Assembly (NCBI GenBank): GCA_013397075.1
Contig: VWZS01010175.1
Span: forward strand, 65,150-129,149
Direction of reading: 5' to 3'
From: Rhabdornis inornatus
Lineage: Eukaryota; Chordata; Aves; Passeriformes; Rhabdornithidae
DNA: 64,000 bases
Shown: positions 11,648 to 22,080 of the stretch, in pieces
Layout: each line of letters starts with the position of its first letter
Position numbering within the stretch: the stretch's first letter is position 1
Notes under the pieces: model-generated
What the model was told of the DNA's origin: nothing
The model's input: the letters and a program-made list of their open reading frames with translations, nothing else
The model's database searches: none
Made by a program: the position numbers and the translations under genes

Positions 11648-11687
11648 TTGGTTGATGTAGGAATTTTAAAATTCCTATATCAACTAA
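11648..11687. repeat. 40-bp near-perfect palindrome, no spacer
   Basis: Two 20-base arms meet at 11667/11668 and pair at 18 of 20 positions. The two exceptions (11650/11685 and 11657/11678) are G-T pairs, which still pair as G-U in RNA. It can form a cruciform in DNA or a spacer-free hairpin in RNA. No target-site duplication or transposon end was recognised at its edges. Confidence 0.85.
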
Positions 11688-13220
11688 TTCAGGATAAAAA
11701 TTCTTGAAAAGAAAACAGACTCTGAACTGTAAAAAAAATTAAAAAAAAAATTAAAGTATCCTTAAAAAAAAAAGGATCTTGCAAAGACTTTGCATCTGGA
11801 AAGGCATTGTGTTAATTCAGAGCTCCCGTGCTCCCACTCCCAGCCTGCAACAAGTATATGATAAACAAGTTTTAAACTGAGGATTTTGTAAGTTGTGACT
11901 GTGCCCAAACTCCCATTACTGCTAATGGAAGCTACCTACACACTCTCTGGATATTTTTTGATGTTTTTTTAAATTTCCTTGAAGAGTACATTATCTAAAG
12001 CACTTAGCACTGTGGAAGCTAATAGCAAGCACAATTTAAACAGAGAAGCACTAGTGATGTGTAAAGCAGATCTCAGTTTGTCTGCTTGACATGATTCTGT
12101 GATTCCACCATCTTTTCTCATTTTTTTTTCTGTGATGTTAAACATTTTAATTTACACTGAATGTATAAATGCTGCAAAAAAAAAAAAAGCAAAATTACCA
12201 CGAGAAATCGCTTATTTCTCAGTTTGGAAAAGTACTAAGATTTATGGCCATGGATGTTTCCTATTGCCTATTTTAAAGCTGTTAAACTTCACTGACAACA
12301 GAAAATTTTAGCATTATCAGTAAAAGAGGAGCCTGACCCTGTTTGTTTAAGCAGAAAAGCCTTGTCCTAGCAGCCTCAGCCAGGGGGCTCTATTCACATG
12401 GGTAATCTCCCCTTAATTATACAGGGCATTACCTAAAAATTTTCATACACCTTATGCTTTCTTCAGCTAAGCTGCATGCCTAGGAGTAGACCAAACCCCC
12501 GTGTTGGTAACAATCTGACAGGTTTTACTTGATCTTTTTATTTTATCCTGAGGAAAACAGTTTTGCGTGCCTACGTGCCTCTGGACATACAAGCAGAAGA
12601 GACAAACTAGTACATCACCTACAAGTAGCTATGCCTTCCAGACAACACGTTTTTACCAGATCTTTTAGGTTAATACACTTATTTAACATGTTTGTACGTG
12701 TCCCTTGTTGTAGTACACACTTGTATATCTGTACGTCTCATTTCCTGCAGGCACGTAGGAGTCAGCAATTCGTCCTCCCAAGCCCTTGCATGGCTCAGCA
12801 GAGGTGGTAGTCTCTTACTGTGTAACATCTTTCTATGTAAATCTTTATAAAACCATCACAGAAGCGGGGCTGACAGGATTATTTCCCCCTCAAAGAACTA
12901 TGCATCTCTCTTTAAAGAAGCATGATGTGGGATCTGTAAATGAGTGGAAGAAAAAGAGGCATAGAGAGAAAAAATTGTTTATTCAGAGGAACTGGACACT
13001 TTTCCATAACATGCAAGAACATGCTTTGGTTCAAAGTGCAATAATTAAGCTTGTATTGCTTAGTATAAACTATTTTCAAGTCATATTCTTGAAAAGTGTT
13101 CCTTTGCATCTTAACCCAAATGAAAGTAGATAATGTCAAGATATGCAAAGCTATTTACAAAGATAACTTTCCAGATGAGCTGTTGCTGCTGCTGGTAATG
13201 AACCAGTGTCAGGCTGTTCC

Positions 13221-13256
13221 CAACAACAACAACAAAAACAAACCAAACAAACCAAA
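13221..13256. repeat. (CAA)n/(CAAA)n low-complexity tract
   Basis: CAA units grade into CAAAC/CAAAA units. Simple A/C-rich sequence without coding meaning. Confidence 0.8.
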
Positions 13257-14201
13257 GACACTGATTTCAGGTATGTCTTTAATATAACTCTGCTTATTTT
13301 AAAAGGAAGATTACAGATTCTCCTTTCTTCAAAGAGAATAAACAAGAGGTGGCTACTTCTTTATTCATAAAGCCAAGTCTGGTTTTTGGTTAGCTCTGAG
13401 CCTAAAAGGAGCTCTCTTTATCTCCTACTCGGCTTCCTTCTGAAGCAATGCTCCCACTGCTTCCCTCACTGTAGAGTTGTTTCCAGACCTGTGTAAATAT
13501 ACTTGATTACTTATGACTATGGATTTGTGAATGCATGCATTGCTTTGTTCATTTTAATTCAAATACGGTAGTGATCATCTCCATTTATGCAAAAAAGTAT
13601 CTTCAGTTACTTGGGCCAGCTAATGTTCAATGCTGACCTATGACTGAGCACAAGTGTCCTAACACTTCAGGCACAAATTTAAAAAGGCTCTTACCTGCAC
13701 CTTCAAACAGCTTGAATAAGACAGGAATTTAAAAATTATTCTCTGCATGAGCCTGGCAGCAACATCATTTAACATCATGATTTCAGGTCAGGAGTTTGTT
13801 GTATTATTTAGCTTTCACTTAGTGTCTTCATCTTTTATGCAGAATTAGTCACTTTCTAAGGTGATGTGTTTGTTGCCTAAACTGGGCACTATTTGGGGGA
13901 CACCTCACCTATCCTGTTCTTGTTTTCCTCAGATTTTTTTTTCATATGCTGCTGTGATGGTTTTGACTCCATCCTACTCTCAAGTCCGTGTCCTGCACAG
14001 CAGCCACTGGCCTTTAACTCTAGGCACGTGAGCTGACTTCAGCATGTTTCTCTTAAAACATAGGCATAAAAGTTTATGCCTTCTGAGGAAAGATGATTCT
14101 CCATGGAATGGTCTCCTGAGCTGTAGACTGGAGTAGATTGAGACACGGATCATCAAGGGGGAAAAGGTAAATTACTGCTATCAGAGTTGAAACAAACAAA
14201 A

Positions 14202-14225
14202 CAATAATAATAATCATAATAATAG
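14202..14225. repeat. (AAT)n short tandem repeat
   Basis: About eight AAT units with one interruption. Confidence 0.8.
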
Positions 14226-16022
14226 TAACTAGAGCATCAAAGTTATTACTTGCAAAATTGACTATAGCATACAGCCATTTACTTTTCAGGGCCTGTTATA
14301 TTTTTCTACTGTTTCAGCAATGCACAGTCTTGGTTACAGAGTTAAACTATTTCCTTGCCAATGTTCTAGGCCTAGCCCTCTATTTCGATATTGGTTTTGA
14401 TTCAACATCAAAGGATCTGAAAATATTTGAGTCTTCAGGCAACCTTGTAGGTCACTTAACTCAAATATAAACTACCTACGAAAAAAAAAAAATCTAGCTT
14501 CTAAATACTAAAACTCTTGTAATGGTAGGGGGTAGGGGAGACCAGAAAAATATTTTCAACAAATAATTCTTTAGAAATCAAGTTTTAAAAATTAATATAA
14601 AACTTAGTCTGAAATATTCTGTTAAGAATACCTAGTTAGGAATGAGAGAACATCAGACATATTTAATTTTTTTATATTCACCTCCACATGTTCAGATCTC
14701 CTCTTCGACATATCCACAAAAGCCACTTTCATGACCTTGTTCCAGACTTTAGTTCTTCTTGTTCTATAGATGTACAGCTGAGAACTATGGAAAATGGATT
14801 AGAAGACATGGATGAAAATTTCTTTGTGTTTAAAAGCAGCAGTTTGGCAGTGAAATAAAAAAGAAGCAGATAATTATCAAGCAATGAAGAAAGAGATGGT
14901 AATCATCAAGTTTTTAAGCACTTGAGTTTTGCTATGATGCTTGTATCTCACATGTGATGCTGTATTGATTTTCCATTCTCACTTTCATAATCTACCTACA
15001 GGCAATTTCCTGGGACATCCTTGGCTTCAGAAGTTTTGTAAGGGAAAGTTCTCCATCCTGTCAGTGATGCCACCTAAAATGCATTTGCTATATCAAGTGA
15101 CAAGAGCATTTCTTTACTGGAAGATGAATTCATAGCAATAAACAAGTTTAGTTGTATGACCACAGCTGATGTTTGTATATTATCTCTCACACTATTCCTT
15201 CAGGAAAATCTGACAGAAGATGAGCACAACTTTTATCCTTAAAAGCTTTATCATTAAATTCTGACAACTTAAAATAGCTAATAGATTACTATGAGGGTAA
15301 AGGAAACCTTTTACATTAAGGTATCAACCTGTTTTTCAAATACAATTTTCCTGATGGAGTTCCTCTGAAATTCACATCTTTTTGACTGTTGTGGTCCAAA
15401 AGTTCTCATCTTATTTTATTTTTACTCCATATTGTAACTTACAATATATTTTGACTCTCTTTCACAACCTGGAACTGTTGTTGGAGGACAAGCAAGTTCA
15501 CGGAAAATGGGACAAAGCCAGTCAGATTAAAAGATACAAATAGTTACTCAGTAGAATGTCTACCAGTCAATACTGAATCTATAATAAGCATAGCATTCAA
15601 GTCACTAAAGATTGTTGCATCAGTACAGAAAATTTTGGGATATAAACATACCATCATTTAATCCAACTGTCAATGATGAAAAATTAAATCCTTTTCTTAT
15701 CTGGGAACTGGAATTGCCCTATGGATAAAAATGTGATTAAGACTATCCCCATATGTCTCTTGCCATGTCAATTATTTCCTCTATGCACCATTATATGGAT
15801 AGACAAAGAAAGATTCACTTTTTAATTCTGTAAAATAAGAGAATGAACACCTTCTAATCCCTAATAACTGGGAATTAGGGCTACTTCTCTAACTTGAAAA
15901 CCACGGGGTCTAGTAAAGTAAGGGAAATAACTTTTACATACAGTAAAAGTATCTAAAGTATCCTGTGTAAATGAGGTCTTTAAGTTGCTGTCATCAGGCT
16001 TCTACTGATGACATGTGTAGGT

Positions 16023-16052
16023 TTATATATAAATATATATATATATATATGT
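16023..16052. repeat. (AT)n microsatellite
   Basis: An AT dinucleotide tract of about 30 bases with one AAA interruption, ending in GTAATG. Confidence 0.85.
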
Positions 16053-17524
16053 AATGTGCCTCTCCATAAATAAGAGGAAGTACACAGATGACACAAAGTA
16101 GTCAAAAAAATCCAGCATCATATGCTGGTTTCTCAGTGTTTTTACAATGTACTCATTGAGCATGTTTTTAATAAATTCAGCTATTTTTCATGACCTGAGA
16201 CACGTAATTTATAGTATTTTCATGTGCTGTTGAAAAACAACCTTTAATTTAGTTGCTGTAACTGTTGGATGCTACATTCATCTAGAATGCCCATTATCCA
16301 AGCTGTATTAGTTAATTTTACATAGATAAACTAAAGGTGCTGCTTCTTCTTTCCCATCAGCTAAATATACAGGATGTATGAGTTACTGACTATTTACAGA
16401 AATGAGCAGTGAAGGACAAGCTTGTGCAGTCTTGCTTAATTGTATGAACACTTAATAAACTACACAGTTTTTAAAAGCTGCTAGCTAATTAATTGTGGAG
16501 AGTCCACTCTTGAGACTAGTACAAGAAACTGTTCTCTTAATTTGTTGTGAATGCATTGTTCTATGTCTCATTGAGGACTTGTCAACAGAAGGGAAAAAAA
16601 TTAAAATAATTTCGAAATTTTACTTGTTAGTTTTGGGTTTTTTTCTTTTGGCAAACTAATAGCGAAACCCTTCATTTTTTTTAAGGTATTTTGAAATGGA
16701 ATATTTTTTTTATAAATTCTGAGATTTACAGAAAAATATTTCAACTGAACAAAAAATAAAAGTGCTTGTTCAAAGAATGTCTATACACAACTTTTTTGTT
16801 TATTTTAATAGGAGGAAGTTGTGATTTCTTTTTGTCTAATATATCTGTAGAAAATTCTTATTTATTCACCATTGTCTAATTCTGATGCAACACAAGATGC
16901 AACAGGAATGCAGTATTGGATATCACCCACAGTCCCCATATAATCGTTGTTAACTAGCTTATTTATGAAAAACCAACAAAAGAACAAACAAAAAACCACC
17001 CCTCTTAATTCCTTTCACCATTTTTTAAAAAAATAAATTAGATTTATGATATTCTCCTACCTTTCAAGATTTTGATATATAATTTACTTTTGTTTGTCTG
17101 TAGGACATATATGTGTAGATGACTAGCCTGTAACTGATATAATGTATTCATTTACTCCAGAGTAATCAATGGTCTGCATATATACACCAGCAGTGGCTTG
17201 GAGCATCACAGTAGTAAACTAAAATTTTCATAAAACAGGAAAAGAGAATCATGATTCTTTAATATCCATGAAGCATTCTTTGAGAATGTCTCTGGAAAGT
17301 CCCTTCTGTGAGTCCAGGTAATTGTCCATGCCTCAGTTCTTTCAGCATTAAAAATCAAACAATATTTGCTGCCATGCTGCGCTCAGCAGCAAGTTAAAAA
17401 GCCCAGATTCACATTTTCATCTCAACTACTGTACTAAATTTTTATTCAATACCTAAATATCTATTCAGAGTTAGTAAGAGTTTTGCTTCTGATCCAATGA
17501 GATGTTAGTTGTGTGTAATTTAGT

Positions 17525-17745
17525 TGAACTGAAACCCCCAGCTCTCCTGGAGACAACGGCCAGCAGTAATCAGATCCGGCGGTAACAATGATCTTCTGGC
17601 TGTGATTGACGTGCCTCTCACCACATCCTTTAATGTTTCCAGGTTATAAAATTATTTGGTTTTGAGGGTTCAGTTATGAAATCAAAGCAACAGTCGTGCT
17701 TTGTATTTACTTGGTTTAATTGGAGGCGCTAGCTAAGCTAGTTAG
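17525..17745. promoter_or_regulatory. Candidate conserved non-coding element
   Basis: About six CpGs, balanced base composition and dense word complexity stand out from the AT-rich flanks. Words resembling developmental factor sites occur, such as TGATTGAC (PBX/MEIS-like) at about 17603-17610 and homeodomain-type TAAT words. No frame looks coding. This is a visual impression of constraint; conservation was not measured. Confidence 0.25.
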
Positions 17746-18747
17746 ATACACAGCTAAGGCTAAGACTTGTTAACATATTCAAGATTAAAAGGGTCACAAG
17801 GCTTATGAATATGTAAACATACCTAAATATATAAGTATATATAGTTCAAAAGCAAAAGAATGATCATTGTGTTGCTAATGGAGAGAACATTCTCCACAAG
17901 ACCAATTAAGTGTACTCAGCTTTAATTTATTAAGGACAATAGAGAACCAATTATTGTTTTTTTCAACCAGTTCTAGTTACAACAATTAGGCATGGGGGCA
18001 GGGAGGAAAGAGATAAAGGTCTCCAAGGACAGGAAGGGGAGTACACCCAGATCCTATGACAAGTAAACATGTCAAAAACTAGGAGTCAATTGTAGAAAAA
18101 AATCTGAAGCTCTAATTCTATAATGAATAGGAACTTTTCAGCTATTGAAAACTGATGAAAAACAATACCAAATTGGAAATGAGCTTATTTATTGCATTGT
18201 AGTCCACAAACATAACAGCTAAAGGTTTCCATAGAGTCATTAACTCATAAATGCACAAACTATACAGCAAAGTACACAGTAGTCCAGTCAACAGTTGCAA
18301 ATGCTTCAGATACATAATACTGGCAAGCTACTATTTCTATGGAAACCTTAATTTGTATTCTCTGTTTATTTTTATTTTAGATTTACAATGCAAATAGCCT
18401 ACAATATAATTTTGTATTGCACTTTCTCTCCACTACCCCCCATTTAACTTAAAAGGAAAACAAAAACTGTACTTAAAGGTGGTTTACCACAGCAAAGTAT
18501 TCAAGTACTTTTCTTTGATGTCAGCTCACAAAATATTTGGGTTTTTCTTCTTTATTACTTCAAGTCTGCCTCTTAAAATACATGTATTTCTCCCACTTAA
18601 AACCAAAAATATTTAGAATAAATATTCTGATAAATTACAGATAATGTGCAGTAGCTCCACCAATACATGGCAAACCCAAATGTTCAAACTAGAGACATGC
18701 TTCCACTGTGAGTAGGTTGCAGAGTTAAGACCCTGATGCTCCCAGGA
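17746..18747. other. AT-rich DNA, nothing assigned
   Basis: No gene was seen. A 13-base inverted repeat (18222-18234 against 18337-18349) lies here and is discussed as a finding. Confidence 0.45.
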
Positions 18748-18827
18748 TTTTTTTTTTTTCTCCTTCTTCTTCTCCTTCTTCTTCTTCTTCTTCTTTTAAT
18801 TTTAATTTTTTTTTTTATTTTATTTTG
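18748..18827. repeat. Poly-T / (CTT)n / T-rich composite tract
   Basis: A 12-base T-run leads into CTCCTT/CTT triplets and then TTTTAATTTT-type sequence. It is a pyrimidine-only mirror-like tract in its first half and gives a false poly-leucine or poly-arginine frame depending on strand. Confidence 0.9.
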
Positions 18828-20817
18828 TGTGTGGTGCACAGGTTGCCTCTCCATGTACTGGAAGTTCATCTTTTCCAATACAGATTTACCAGCCAGGAAG
18901 AGAAGCCTCTGTGTACTGCATACACAGTACTATACATTGAATGAATGCCATCTGTAACATCAAGATTTCTTGGACATGATTTTATAAAGCATTCAACACT
19001 ATTTCCATCTGGGAGTTCTCACAGGACACATTCTAGCTTAGCCTATGCCAAGCACTGTTGCATACAAGCAAATCAAAATCTATCAAATTATGTCAATGCA
19101 GAGACAAACCTCAGCACCAATTCCTGACTCCTATTTCATTAATTAGGACACATCCCTTATGCCTGCTAAAATCTGAGCATAATTTAAGATGGTAAAACTT
19201 AGCCACATAAATTGCTATATGTATCATATCATTCATGGAAAAAATAAGGAAATAAAAACAGTTGTCTCTGGTCCGTGTTCCCAGCACTTCTGGTTTTGGC
19301 CTCAGTATAAGCAAAGGTTTATTTGGTGTCTCCAGCTTGGTCAGTGGTATCTTTTGCTTCACAGTGCACTGGTTTCATTGCTTTCATGTTAAATAATTGT
19401 TAATTAATGAAGAACAAGCAAATCTAAAACCATTAGAGAGTGCCTAAATAAAATAATGAAATAAAATCTAAAAGCCTTTTTGAAGTCATATTACACTGGT
19501 AAGAAAAGGCTTAGTTTTTCTGTTAAATCTGAAATACCATAACTGTGAAACTCCCATTTTACTCTGACATTTCATTTTCCTAGACCAAGAAATCTACAAT
19601 TTGTGAAAGAGAAATGAGAGTATTTTTCAGCACTTCTGTTTTCTTTATTCTCATCGAAATTCACAACCGTGAAAGTATTCAGTTCCACCTAACTGCCTGC
19701 TATTTCTCCTAATCATTTCACAAGTTTCCTCAACCTGGAATATCACAAACAGGAAATGCCTTGCCACTCTCTTCTAAATGTGTTTTGGTATCTGGAGGCA
19801 ATGATGTTGGCAGATAATACATCAGTGCAGATGGCAGTTGGTGTTCAATGCAAACCACAGGTCAATGTGCCACACTGTTAGTAGCCATAATAAATTATTA
19901 AGAGGAACTACCTATGACACTTTCAGGATGTGTGTTAGCCCTACATGGAATGTTTTTATCACAATTCATAAATATCTTCTTAATTACATGCAAAGTGACA
20001 CAATCGTGCAATAATCTATAGCTGCTCAGGATTTAACTGGAAATTATTGAAGCAACAGAATAGAAAAGCCTTTCTGTTTTTTTGCCACTTTAACCTTTCA
20101 GGCTGAAGTGCTTGACTCGGGCAATTCATTTTAACTGCTAAAATGAGTTCTTGACCTATGTGTGAAATGTACAACCTATCTCTTAATTTCTGCATGGAAA
20201 CTAATTCAATGTAAATTGATAAGAACAATTCTGGTAATTCATACCAAAAAATTGTGTATGCGTTCTTCCAAGGCTGCCATTCCATTTCTTTTAAAATTAA
20301 AACTCTTTTTTAGTACCAGGAAAAAGACATTCCTAGGTCTTATATTGTAAGACATGTTGTTATTATAAAATAATTGCTTTCCTTGAGCAATAGCAAACAG
20401 TAGGTTCCTAGACTCCATTTTACCATTAATGCAATGCAAAACAGCTGCTGTTCACCTAAATTAAAGGGCTTTCCAGGTACATATGCTTGTGTAGTCTATA
20501 CAGCATGTGGTCTGCATGATCTCGTGTGTATTGTAGTTCAGTTTGGGTGGATTACCTTTGATGTGAGGGACATCCTGAATGTGACTGACTCAAGGGAACA
20601 GCAGCCCTGTAACCTCTTCAATAGATTTTATCATCAGCTAAATATTGACTAAATATTTTTTGTAACCATTCTTAACGTTTAGAGAAGTTCCATCAGTTTG
20701 GATTACCTAAAAAACTTCTGTTGTACTGCTTAAAAGGTTGCTCATTATAACAGACATTTGTACTTCAGCTATATTCTGAGATACAGTCTCTCCTCACAGA
20801 GCAAGTAGCTCACTTCC
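18828..20817. other. AT-rich DNA, no gene seen
   Basis: No recognisable gene or repeat. Frames reach 89 codons on the minus strand (20016-20285) but have no domain features. Confidence 0.45.
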
Positions 20818-20960
20818 AACAAGCCTGGTGACCATCCTTTAGGTTTCCCCCAGCCTGATGATGTCTTTCTTGCTTTGGGTGAGGAACTGTACGCAGTAGT
20901 CTGTATGTGGCCTGAAAAACGGAAGACTAAAGGGAATATTCAGTGTCCTGGCTACAGTCA
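20818..20960 (-). mobile_element. Old CR1 LINE fragment
   Basis: The plus strand carries a degraded version of the CR1 block usually seen in reverse orientation: AGCCTGGTGACC near 20822, then GAGGAACTGTACGCAGTAGT and CTGTATGTGGCCTGA near 20881-20915. These correspond to the region shortly upstream of the CR1 3' UTR. Many substitutions and indels make it an old copy. Both ends are approximate and the 3' octamer tail is absent. Confidence 0.65.
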
Positions 20961-21378
20961 CTTCAGGTGACTCTCCTCACATATGTTTAGACATCTATCA
21001 ATGCCAGACTTCTCTGATTTTCCCAGAGAGCAAAGGAAGGAAAGTCCTTTTGTTCACAGAAGCACCTTTTAGCTTGCCAGATACTGTCCTTTTTCCTCTT
21101 TTAGAAGATACATGCAGCAGTTACCTTATCCCTTCATTGGACAATTTTCCCAATCTCCACAACCTTCCAAATATCATTACTCAATTATATATGAATATAA
21201 AATATCCCAGATGTTACAGAGCAACAAAACTCCCATAAAATCATGTCTGGCTGGCAGATGGGTGCCTCCAGATCCTACAGGAGGGAATCTCTGATCTCTA
21301 TCATCCGTCACTTCCTTCTGGAGCTCATGCTCACAGAGTACTTTGAAAACATTAATCAGCACATCAAAATGTCTGAGT
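20961..21378. other. AT-rich DNA, nothing assigned
   Basis: This may contain more of the decayed CR1, but no further block could be aligned by eye. Confidence 0.35.
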
Positions 21379-21390
21379 GTATATACATAT

Positions 21391-21423
<33 letters not shown>

Positions 21424-21424
21424 G
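21379..21424. repeat. (TACATA)n microsatellite
   Basis: A TATATACATATA start grades into about five perfect ACATAT units. It produces a false YMYMYM/IHIHIH reading. Confidence 0.9.
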
Positions 21425-21654
21425 CCTTAAGCCATGGCTTATATGTGTTGTTTTCAAAAATTATTTTCAAAATCATGTTGATCTACACTGACAATGAGGA
21501 AACAAGTCGGATCAAAACTAGCAGCCCTTCTCAAATTCAGCTCTGTGTATGCAAGTCTCTTTTCCACTTGAGTAAAATAGATAGCAATTACTTCACAGAA
21601 ATGACACTTATGTTTTTTGTTGAAAAGTTTTAACTAATTTTCACTTCAGCGATT

Positions 21655-22080
21655 TCACAGTAAAAAAGGAAAAAAATCTTGTATCCCTGCTCTTTGCCAA
21701 TGCCTATGTGCTGGGACTAGTGTTTCTGCATGTGTTTCAGTTTCAAGTCATATTGAGCCCACAATGACAAGCTTATCAGATTTCTCTCCTATCAGATTAC
21801 TGATACCTTTTAATAAAACCAGTCAGACTCGTGACTTCAGGGCACCACAAAGTTTTACTTTCCATTCTCCACAACTGGTGTTGAACAGCTTGACTTCAAA
21901 GGTCTGTAGAATCAGCTGGAGTTCTCTCTTGGTGAACATGGTATCAATCAAATACAAACACTTTATCTGCATGGGTTGTCCTGATAAGATCTGTGACACA
22001 ATTCGTCGAAGGAACTTATCCACAGATACTAATATAGAATGAAAGACATCTATTTGATTGTGTGTATTGTACTCATCCAC
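21655..22080 (-). pseudogene. Decayed protein-like reading frame, family unknown
   Basis: An 85-codon minus-strand frame (22080 to 21823) has the mixed, helix-like composition of a real protein. Residues include a run reading MQIKCLYLIDTMFTKRELQL, a CGEW tetrapeptide, and regular hydrophobic spacing. The frame continues past its TGA (21823-21825) with similar composition to a second TGA at 21748-21750, and ends near 21655. Upstream a TAA precedes the first codons. No poly(A), target duplication, splice acceptor or start context was found. A degraded retrocopy or ancient exon fits best; chance cannot be excluded. I do not recognise the family. Confidence 0.3.

Larger units (their letters stand above)
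11281..17524. other. 6 kb AT-rich DNA, no gene seen
   Basis: No protein-coding or RNA gene was supported. Structured items listed separately are the palindrome at 11.65 kb, CAA-type low complexity at 13.2 kb, an AAT run at 14.2 kb and an AT run at 16.0 kb. Several stretches, for example 16400-16520 with homeodomain-type TAATTAAT, look like ordinary non-coding DNA with possible conserved elements. Confidence 0.45.
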
